From Promethearchaeota archaeon (lineage in GTDB: Archaea; Asgardarchaeota; Lokiarchaeia; Sigynarchaeales; MK-D1): a DNA stretch of 7,142 nucleotides. Below are positions 1 to 6,087 of this stretch, piece by piece (position 1 is the stretch's first letter; every line of letters starts with the position of its first letter). The stretch covers positions 1 through 7,142 of the forward strand of contig JAEOUK010000269.1 of assembly GCA_016839385.1 (NCBI GenBank). The letters are read 5' to 3'. The notes beneath the pieces were generated by a model. That model saw only the letters and a list, made by a program, of their open reading frames with translations, ran no database searches and was not told the DNA's origin. The position numbers and the translations under genes were made by a program.

Positions 1-1448
1 AAATACAAATTCTTAATCGGAGTTTCATAGGGAAGATTTTTCTGTCCCATAATAGGGGGGATTCCACCAAAGCTATGCCGCACAACGTTTAGACGTTTCT
101 TGAAATCATCGGGAGTAATAATCCACTTTGTTTCTATGCTTTCAGACAAGCCCGGAATAATTTTCTCAGCCTCCATGAGAAGTTGGTCAGCTAATTCTTC
201 CCTTTGCTTGGTCCAGTCTCCGTCTTTTAATTTGTGTGGAACTACTGTGTAGATCGTGACAGCATGTTTCCCTGAAGGTGCCATATTGGGACTATGCATG
301 GAAAGGTTATAGATCAAAAATCCATCTTTCCCAGCATGATTTATTCCCTTTCGCATCTTATCGATAGCACCTTCGATATCATCGGTGCGATAATAATACA
401 CTAATGCCTTTTTCTGGTAATTCTGGAAGTCTATATTTGTCCCGATATGCACCATGAGGACAGATTCTTCATATTGGATCGTATCAATATGGTTGATGAG
501 TTCTTCAGGTAAGTATTCCTTTCCCACAAGATTATAAAATGTCTGTTGAGGGCCTCCACTTGCCAAAACGATGTCTGCTTCAATCGTCTCTCCACTTTCT
601 AATTTAATTCCTTTGCACACTCCATTATCTATCAGTATTTTTGTTACTTTGGAGTTCGTATGGATTTGACCGCTATGATATTGGATAAAGTTTGTAAAGA
701 CCTTGACCAGTTCTCCACATCCGTTCTCAATATAGTTATAAGTCGGATATTTGAATCCCTTTTTCTTGTTTTCAATGGGGATTCGTTTATCATATACTCC
801 TTCTGGATTAAAAATGGGTACACCCAGAGCGGAAAATTCACTGGGTTTTATAACCATATCAGCTAAAATTCCCAGAAATACAGTTTTTAATTCCTCATCG
901 GTAAAAAGATAGTTCATTAATTGCTCTGCAGACCAATCTTTATACTTTTTAACTTTTAAGAAAGTTGATAGGAGTTGAATTTTTGTTCTCAATAAAGGTA
1001 AACCCTTCTGAAAGGGAATTTGGTTTCCTAGATATATGAGTTTCATAATTGCATCATGAATTTCATAGTATTCATCCAATCCCTTGCATTCTTCTGGATA
1101 TATTTCCTTTAATTTCTCTCTTCTCCAATATGGTCCTTGATATTCTTCTGGAGAGTTCAGATCATAACTAAGAAAAGATTGCCCACGTTCTTCTCTTGTT
1201 AATTTTAGAGAATTTTCGAGATCTATTCCTAATTCTTTGCATATTTGACCTAACTTTTCATGAGGGGATAAACCCTCGACTAGCATAGGTCCTAAATCCC
1301 AAGAATACCCATCTTTGGTAATTGTAGCAGTGACTCCTCCGATATGGGAAAATTGCTCAAAAAGAATCACTTCATGTCCATAAAGAGAGAAATAGGCTCC
1401 GGCAGTTAAACCGGACATACCAGAGCCAATGATTACAATTTTCACCAT
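1..1448 (-). CDS. Phytoene-desaturase-like NAD(P)/FAD-dependent oxidoreductase (COG1233), C-terminus cut off
   Basis: Reading the minus strand from the ATG at 1448 gives 482 open codons with no stop before the left edge. The N-terminus begins MVKIVIIGSGMSG, a Rossmann dinucleotide-binding fingerprint with G8-x-G10-x-x-G13, followed by an acidic residue (E31) at the end of the second strand. Then comes GG(V)xA and DGYSWDLGP (about 46-54), the typical start of the CrtI/phytoene desaturase and retinol saturase superfamily. Mid-protein IENGCGELV and EADIVLASGGP also match the family. The last visible residues, FGGIPPIMGQ and TPIKNLYL, are the lead-in to the C-terminal FAD-contact motif, so probably only a few dozen residues are missing. 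Family members desaturate, isomerise or saturate polyenes and other lipids with bound FAD; the substrate cannot be read from the sequence. The gene starts six bases after the transporter stop, with only a weak GTGA in front of the ATG, which suggests translation coupled to the upstream gene. Family is confident; specific reaction unknown. Confidence 0.93.
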   Translation of the reverse strand, partial: MVKIVIIGSGMSGLTAGAYFSLYGHEVILFEQFSHIGGVTATITKDGYSWDLGPMLVEGLSPHEKLGQICKELGIDLENSLKLTREERGQSFLSYDLNSPEEYQGPYWRREKLKEIYPEECKGLDEYYEIHDAIMKLIYLGNQIPFQKGLPLLRTKIQLLSTFLKVKKYKDWSAEQLMNYLFTDEELKTVFLGILADMVIKPSEFSALGVPIFNPEGVYDKRIPIENKKKGFKYPTYNYIENGCGELVKVFTNFIQYHSGQIHTNSKVTKILIDNGVCKGIKLESGETIEADIVLASGGPQQTFYNLVGKEYLPEELINHIDTIQYEESVLMVHIGTNIDFQNYQKKALVYYYRTDDIEGAIDKMRKGINHAGKDGFLIYNLSMHSPNMAPSGKHAVTIYTVVPHKLKDGDWTKQREELADQLLMEAEKIIPGLSESIETKWIITPDDFKKRLNVVRHSFGGIPPIMGQKNLPYETPIKNLY

Positions 1449-1454
1449 AGTTCA

Positions 1455-2774
1455 CTAGATTACGGGTTCATGAACCACGGGAGGTTCTGGAATAGATTCT
1501 TGTTTTTCTTTGGCGGATATCAATGGAATTATTGCGAATATTACTACTACTGCACCTATTAAGAATAACAATGCAGGAGGGGCATGGGTTATCTCACCTT
1601 CCACTAGAACATAAGGACCAAACGCATCTCCAATCAACCCTCCTATAGGTGACCCAATCACCATTGGGATTAAAACATTCACAATTAGGAAGTATCCATT
1701 GAATTGACCTGCTTTCTCTGGTGGGTATAAATCTCCAGCCCATGATTGGCTTGCAATATGCCAGACCATCATGAAGAACACCCAAATCACACCAGTAATC
1801 GTTAACCACAAAAATCCTTCTGCAAATGAAAACAATACTAAAGCACCACATTCCAGTACAATTGATGCGATTGCTATTCGTTTTCTTCCAATTTTATCAA
1901 TAAATATTCCAATAGGTAGACTCAAGAGGACGGATATGAATAAACCTGCGAACATTACTATTGAGGATTCCATAACTCCAAGTTGTTGTGTGTGCTGAAG
2001 ATAAAGCACTACAAAAGGGAAAAAGATACTAAAACTTGTTGCTTGGATTGCAATGGCTCCTAATACTTTGAAACAATCCTTGTTTTTCCGTATTGCGTCT
2101 CGATTGAAAGTTGATTTGATATGCTTCCAGAATGTTGTGTCTAATGGTTTAAGCGTGGGGGAGTCTTTCATTGCAAAGGCTCCGATCAATCCTAAAACTC
2201 CTGTCGCAATCGCCATATAGATGAAATATTCCAAATACGACATTCCCACAACTTCAGGATCAAGTAGAAAGCCACTTATTCCATACACAACAAGTGTTCC
2301 GAATAGTGTCATAATTTCATTGATACTTACGGCTTTCGCTCGGTTCTTCACAGTAGTGATATCGATAAGAAATCCATTGTATCCGGCGTCGTAAGCCGTA
2401 GCTCCAAAAAATGACATGACACAATCGATACCGATAGCTACAGCAACAGAAAGTATTGTTGGGGTAATGAAACCAGACAATGGAAAAGTCGCACTCACGA
2501 TTGCCCATAAAATAAAAGCGGTTATAATAAAGCTTCGTCTCTTTCCTCTTATATCTTGAAGAGATCCCATTATTATCGTTGTAAATGTCGATACAACTGC
2601 GGTTACGGCCACCATTAATCCGACTTGAAATTGTGTTGCTCCTAACGCGTTAAACAAGTAAACGTTGTAGTATTGATTCTCAATAGCCCATGCGATGTTT
2701 CCACCAAATGATATAAAGAAAAGGGCTAATATATTTCGTTTTGAGATTTTCTCGGGCTTTTCTAAGATACTCAT
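1455..2774 (-). CDS. MFS transporter, 12 predicted membrane segments
   Basis: This 439-residue protein has about twelve hydrophobic segments (roughly 13-33, 48-70, 82-105, 108-128, 152-170, 181-202, 236-258, 272-293, 299-318, 322-343, 362-383, 401-421). They are split into two halves by a hydrophilic loop around 203-235. The MFS motif A appears twice: G70-SLQD74-IRGKRR in loop 2-3 and G289-IFID293-KIGRKR in loop 8-9, as expected from the internal duplication. Polar residues E31, N33 and Q34 in the first segment, and D127/D129-like positions in AYDAGYN near segment 4-5, may contribute to substrate or proton handling. The C-terminal tail is short, proline-rich and cytoplasmic. The protein sits in the cell membrane and should be a secondary carrier; the overall look recalls the sugar/SLC45-like carriers of uncultured archaea, but substrate is not determinable. 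It is the first gene of a two-gene unit with the oxidoreductase downstream. The ATG at 2774 is preceded by only a weak AGAGAG. Confidence 0.95.
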   Translation of the reverse strand: MSILEKPEKISKRNILALFFISFGGNIAWAIENQYYNVYLFNALGATQFQVGLMVAVTAVVSTFTTIIMGSLQDIRGKRRSFIITAFILWAIVSATFPLSGFITPTILSVAVAIGIDCVMSFFGATAYDAGYNGFLIDITTVKNRAKAVSINEIMTLFGTLVVYGISGFLLDPEVVGMSYLEYFIYMAIATGVLGLIGAFAMKDSPTLKPLDTTFWKHIKSTFNRDAIRKNKDCFKVLGAIAIQATSFSIFFPFVVLYLQHTQQLGVMESSIVMFAGLFISVLLSLPIGIFIDKIGRKRIAIASIVLECGALVLFSFAEGFLWLTITGVIWVFFMMVWHIASQSWAGDLYPPEKAGQFNGYFLIVNVLIPMVIGSPIGGLIGDAFGPYVLVEGEITHAPPALLFLIGAVVVIFAIIPLISAKEKQESIPEPPVVHEPVI

Positions 2775-2820
2775 GATACTTACTCTCTGTATTATAGTTA
2801 AAAATAATTCACTGAGAGAC

Positions 2821-2828
2821 TATAAAAA
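2821..2828 (-). promoter_or_regulatory. Candidate TATA box for the transporter/oxidoreductase unit
   Basis: On the minus strand the sequence reads TTTTTATA, 46 bases before the transporter ATG. If it works as an archaeal TATA box, transcription would start near 2798 and leave a leader of about 24 bases. An alternative is a perfect bacterial-type TATAAT at 2796-2791 on the same strand, but no good -35 lies 17 bases before it. The choice depends on the host domain. The 102-bp gap between the two units supports a promoter here. Confidence 0.4.
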
Positions 2829-2839
2829 GAATTTGTGAC

Positions 2840-2865
2840 AGTCATATTGAGAAAGATGACTCAAT
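2840..2865 (-). promoter_or_regulatory. Two overlapping, mutually exclusive small inverted repeats in the gap before the transporter
   Basis: Just past the stop of the cyclophilin-like gene are two 6-bp perfect inverted repeats that share bases. AGTCAT at 2840-2845 pairs with ATGACT at 2856-2861, and ATTGAG at 2846-2851 pairs with CTCAAT at 2860-2865. On the minus strand a T-run (2828-2824) follows about 12 bases later. The element could be a weak terminator for the mutS unit or an operator immediately upstream of the candidate TATA box. The stems are short and AT-rich, so chance is a real alternative. Confidence 0.25.
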
Positions 2866-2876
2866 CTCGAGGTAAT

Positions 2877-3257
2877 TTAATTCCCTTTCTTAACAATTCC
2901 CGTAAAGGATCTAAACCGATTAAAGATTGTTGGATCTCCCTCAATATGAGCAAACACATTGATTTCGGATGCTGCTTTAGGTTTTTCACTTGTGCTTACT
3001 GGAGTTCTTCCAAAAAAAATGCAAAATCCTGAACCAGATAACCAGTATCCAATATCCCCTACTTCACACTCTAATTGTGTGTTTTCAGATTCTATTGAAA
3101 CGGGAATATCTCCATATAATTCTTCCCCCCAACGAGATAAATTGAGTTCCAATGGAAGGTTGTCCCAGATTACTTTACATGTATTTGGATTCTTATCCAC
3201 AAGTAATTTCGCTTTTATCTGTCCAATCTTATCATTTTCTATAATAATATATTCCAT
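2877..3257 (-). CDS. TM1367-like cyclophilin-fold protein (PF04126/DUF369 family)
   Basis: This 126-residue protein matches from memory the Cyclophil_like family typified by Thermotoga TM1367. Diagnostic features are the W43-GEE-x-Y48 motif followed by PV, then E65-VGDIGYW72, then F81-FGRTP86, then a KPxAxSEINVFAHI stretch (92-105). The length fits the family, and there is no signal peptide or membrane segment, so it should be cytosolic. The fold resembles the cyclophilin beta-barrel. I know of no demonstrated prolyl isomerase activity for this branch, and its function is unknown. The ATG at 3257 follows the mutS stop codon after a single base (TAAcATG), with only a purine-rich GAGAAGAAA stretch in front, so it is almost certainly co-transcribed and translationally coupled with mutS. 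The gene ends 102 bp before the transporter. Confidence 0.85.
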   Translation of the reverse strand: MEYIIIENDKIGQIKAKLLVDKNPNTCKVIWDNLPLELNLSRWGEELYGDIPVSIESENTQLECEVGDIGYWLSGSGFCIFFGRTPVSTSEKPKAASEINVFAHIEGDPTIFNRFRSFTGIVKKGN

Positions 3258-3258
3258 G

Positions 3259-5994
3259 TTATTTCTTCTCGTTCTGAATTTTATTTAGTTTTTCCTTAAG
3301 AATAGATAATTTCTCTAAAGCAGACAAGGGAGTAGTATTTTCTATATCAATTTTTTCCAAGTCTTCGATAATTTCCGCATAATCTCCCTCTGTCAAAATT
3401 ATCTCCTCTAACGGAAAGAGGATAGTTTGTATGGATTTCTTTTTTCCTTTTTTTGATTTCGAAACGCGGATATCTGATTTCTCCCTACTATTCTCAGTAG
3501 ATTCCAGCTGGTCATTTTGAGTTTGGAGAACTTCTCGTTTGGCATCATAATCAGTTTCCACTAATTCGAATGAGCGTTTTATCACTGGTTTTGGAATCCC
3601 AGCCATGGAAGCAACATGTATACCATATGATTTGTCAGTTCCTCCTGGAATTAGTTGCCGTAAGAACACCAATTTTTTCCCTTCTTCCCGAATGAGAAAA
3701 TGAAAATTGCTTAACCGATCCAACTGTAAATCCGTGAGTTCATGAAAATGAGTCGAAAACAATGATTTAACACGCATACCGTGTAATCTTTCCAAAACAG
3801 CACGCGCAATAGCACGTCCGTCGCTGGTAGAAGTACCTCTCCCAAGTTCGTCAATTATGACCAGACTTTTTTGGGTTGCATAATGCAAAATTTGAGCAGT
3901 TTCATTCATTTCCATAAGAAAGGTACTTTGACCATGAACTAAATCATCAGAAGCTCCTACACGGGTAAATACTCTATCAACTATACCAACATCTGCGGAT
4001 TCAGCAGGGATAAAACTACCGATTTGAGCCATAATGGTGATCAATGCAACTTGTCGTAGATACGTAGATTTCCCTGACCAATTCGGACCTGTGATAAGAA
4101 GTATTTGTACTCGATCACAATCAATATAACAATTATTCGGAATGAATGGTTCTGAATAATTTACGTGTTCTATCACAGGATGACGTCCGTGCTTTATAAC
4201 AATTTTATCATCATTTGTAATATTGGGACGATTATAATTGTTTTCTGCAGCTGCTTCACCTAATCCGCAGAGAATATCCAACATTGCAATCTTATAGGAA
4301 TCTTCTTGAATCTGTTTAGTTTTAGAAGCTACTTCTTCCCGAACTTTCGAAAAAAGTTCATATTCCACATCTTGAATGGTTTCTTCGGCATTAAGAATTT
4401 TGATTTCTATATTTTTAAGATCTTCCGTTTGATAACGAGTAGAACCCTTTAAAGTGGCTCGTTTTTGAAAGTTTTCGGGTATTTTAATGGATTTTGCAGC
4501 ATTGTCTGTTATCTGAATATAGTATCCAAGAATTCGATTGAATCCTATTTTAATTCCTACAGAAACCCCCAATGAATTTTTCAATTCATCTTCATATTTC
4601 AGAATCCAATCTTTTCCATTTTTCAAGATCGCACGCAATTCATCCACTCTCGAATCATATCCAGATTTAATTATTCCCCCATCAGTAATCGTAGTAGGAG
4701 GTTCTTCGACGATTGCATTCTCAATTATTTTAATCTGAGAGGAATAATCATGAAAATTTAATAGAGATTGAAGCGGGACAGAATCTATCCCCCCTAATAA
4801 ATGGGAAAGAGAAGGAAGAACATTTAAAGCATCTTTCAGATTCATCAGATTACGAGCATTTGCTGTACGTATGTAGTTTATCCGAGAAATGATTCGTTCG
4901 ACATCTCCAATCTGAGAAAGTAATTCACGAACATCATTTCGAAGTAAGGTATCTCTTTTAAACACTCCTACGATTTCAAGACGAGTTTCGATTTTTTCCT
5001 TGGACAAGAGAGGTTGAACGATTAGTTTCCTCATCATTCGATTCCCCATAGGAGTCTTCGTCCGATTAATTACCGATATTAAGGTACCGTACTCCGAACC
5101 ATCTCGTAACGAGCGTAAAATCTCAAGATTTCGTTGAGTTGCAGAATCTAGGTGCATAATTTCTTTTTGAGTATATTGAGAAATTTTCGTGATATTCGGA
5201 AGCACTGTTTTTTGAGTCTCACTTAGAAATGATAACAACGCACCTGCGGAGCATACAGCTGAATCTATGTCAAAAATTCCATATCCCTCAAGAGATTGGG
5301 TTTGAAAATGATCTAATAAAGCTTTCTTGGCATTATCCAATTGAAATGTAAAATGGTCGAATTCTTTTACAGTTAAGTTACATATATCTTTTAAATTTGC
5401 CACAAATTCCGTATCTTTGACGAGATAATCCGGTAGAATTGCTTCAACGGGTTCAAATCTACTAATAAACGAAAATAAATCATCTAATCCATTATTCCCT
5501 TTGAATTCTGTGCAGAAGAAATCCCCACTGGAAATATCTATGAATGCAATACCGAAGATATCTTTTGTTTTCGATATCGCAACTAAGTAATTGTTTCGCT
5601 TAGCTTCTAAGAGTTCATCATCTATAACAGTTCCTGGTGAGAGAATTTGGGTCACACCACGCTTTACAAGGCGTTTCAGATCGCGAGCAATGGTCGGATC
5701 TTCCAAATGATCTACAATAACTACGGTTTCCCCTTGTTTAATAAGATGTTTTAACTGGTGTTTTGCTTTGTACGGAATTCCTGCTAGAGCATATTTATTT
5801 GGTTCACTACCTCTTCGGGTTAATGTTAAACCTATCTTCTCTGAGACTTTAACAGCGTCATCATACATAAATTCTAGGAAATCCCCAACTCTGTATGCAA
5901 GAATATAATTTGGATATCGCTTTTTAACCTCAACCCAGTGTTTTAGCATTTCGGGTAATTCACTAAATTTGAGTTGAGTCCAATCAGATGCCAT
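3259..5994 (-). CDS. mutS: DNA mismatch repair protein MutS (MutS1 type)
   Basis: The 911-residue protein has the full MutS1 architecture. The mismatch-recognition domain spans about 8-120 and carries the Phe-x-Glu motif as F39-L-E41 (usually FYE) within YRVGDFLEFMYDD. A connector domain (about 130-255) follows, then core/lever helices with DSATQRNLEI (283-292), a clamp with ILGYYIQIT (488-496) and TLKGSTRYQTEDLK (514-527), and an ABC ATPase from about 595. Walker A is G636-PNWSGKST644, the signature region is G688-QSTFLMEMNET, Walker B is LVIID715-E716 running into LGRGTST, and the H-loop is STH749. A lysine-rich linker (845-854) leads to QTILF (856-860), resembling a sliding-clamp-binding motif, and a usual C-terminal helical tail with TPLSALEKL. 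It should bind mispairs as a dimer and signal by ATP to MutL; no mutL lies in the window. The start at 5994 is fixed by a strong Shine-Dalgarno. No frameshift is seen. Confidence 0.98.
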   Translation of the reverse strand: MASDWTQLKFSELPEMLKHWVEVKKRYPNYILAYRVGDFLEFMYDDAVKVSEKIGLTLTRRGSEPNKYALAGIPYKAKHQLKHLIKQGETVVIVDHLEDPTIARDLKRLVKRGVTQILSPGTVIDDELLEAKRNNYLVAISKTKDIFGIAFIDISSGDFFCTEFKGNNGLDDLFSFISRFEPVEAILPDYLVKDTEFVANLKDICNLTVKEFDHFTFQLDNAKKALLDHFQTQSLEGYGIFDIDSAVCSAGALLSFLSETQKTVLPNITKISQYTQKEIMHLDSATQRNLEILRSLRDGSEYGTLISVINRTKTPMGNRMMRKLIVQPLLSKEKIETRLEIVGVFKRDTLLRNDVRELLSQIGDVERIISRINYIRTANARNLMNLKDALNVLPSLSHLLGGIDSVPLQSLLNFHDYSSQIKIIENAIVEEPPTTITDGGIIKSGYDSRVDELRAILKNGKDWILKYEDELKNSLGVSVGIKIGFNRILGYYIQITDNAAKSIKIPENFQKRATLKGSTRYQTEDLKNIEIKILNAEETIQDVEYELFSKVREEVASKTKQIQEDSYKIAMLDILCGLGEAAAENNYNRPNITNDDKIVIKHGRHPVIEHVNYSEPFIPNNCYIDCDRVQILLITGPNWSGKSTYLRQVALITIMAQIGSFIPAESADVGIVDRVFTRVGASDDLVHGQSTFLMEMNETAQILHYATQKSLVIIDELGRGTSTSDGRAIARAVLERLHGMRVKSLFSTHFHELTDLQLDRLSNFHFLIREEGKKLVFLRQLIPGGTDKSYGIHVASMAGIPKPVIKRSFELVETDYDAKREVLQTQNDQLESTENSREKSDIRVSKSKKGKKKSIQTILFPLEEIILTEGDYAEIIEDLEKIDIENTTPLSALEKLSILKEKLNKIQNEKK

Positions 5995-6000
5995 CGAAAA

Positions 6001-6008
6001 TCTCCTTT
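6001..6008 (-). promoter_or_regulatory. Strong Shine-Dalgarno deciding the mutS start
   Basis: The minus strand reads AAAGGAGA ending six bases before the ATG at 5994. It is the best ribosome binding site in the window; the other starts have only weak purine-rich stretches. It fixes the mutS start and shows that mutS is translated independently of the upstream synthase. Confidence 0.8.
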
Positions 6009-6033
6009 AGTGCGGATTATTACCTCTCATTTC

Positions 6034-6044
6034 ATTAAAAATTT
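6034..6044 (-). promoter_or_regulatory. Candidate TATA box for mutS
   Basis: The minus strand reads AAATTTTTAAT about 40-50 bases before the mutS ATG. As an archaeal TATA box it would place the transcription start near 6012, giving a leader of about 18 bases that still contains the Shine-Dalgarno. The spacing is coherent, but TATA-like words are common in DNA this AT-rich. Confidence 0.4.
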
Positions 6045-6061
6045 AGAGTTAAAGGGTTATT

Positions 6062-6067
6062 AAAAAA
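6062..6067 (-). terminator. T-run after the synthase gene (possible terminator, or a second TATA-like box)
   Basis: On the minus strand, 20 bases after the synthase stop, there is a run of six T (TATTTTTTAATA), preceded by the pyrimidine-rich TCCTCCTTTTCT just past the stop. Archaeal terminators are typically oligo-T tracts without a strong hairpin, and no stable stem is evident here. The same word could instead be an upstream TATA box for mutS, so the call is tentative. Confidence 0.3.
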
Positions 6068-6087
6068 TAGAGTGTAGAAAAGGAGGA

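Noticed and set aside
660..866. Short open frames on both strands within the oxidoreductase
   Set aside because: The continuous 482-codon oxidoreductase frame covers the region with family motifs on both sides, so these are shadows.
2791..2796. Perfect TATAAT as a bacterial -10 box for the transporter
   Set aside because: No acceptable -35 hexamer is found at the usual spacing and the leader would be about nine bases; kept only as an alternative to the TATA-like box further upstream.
2959..3288. Plus-strand 109-codon open frame
   Set aside because: It lies antisense across the cyclophilin-like gene and the end of mutS, has no recognisable motif, and the minus-strand proteins there are clearly family members.
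3406..3429. QTILFPLE as an archaeal/eukaryotic PIP box
   Set aside because: The positions that should be paired aromatics are Leu and Glu, so it fits a Q-x-x-L-F clamp motif better than a PIP box.
6078..6087. Strong-looking plus-strand AAAAGGAGGA ribosome binding site
   Set aside because: No start codon or open frame follows on the plus strand; on the coding strand it is the pyrimidine-rich stretch after the synthase stop.
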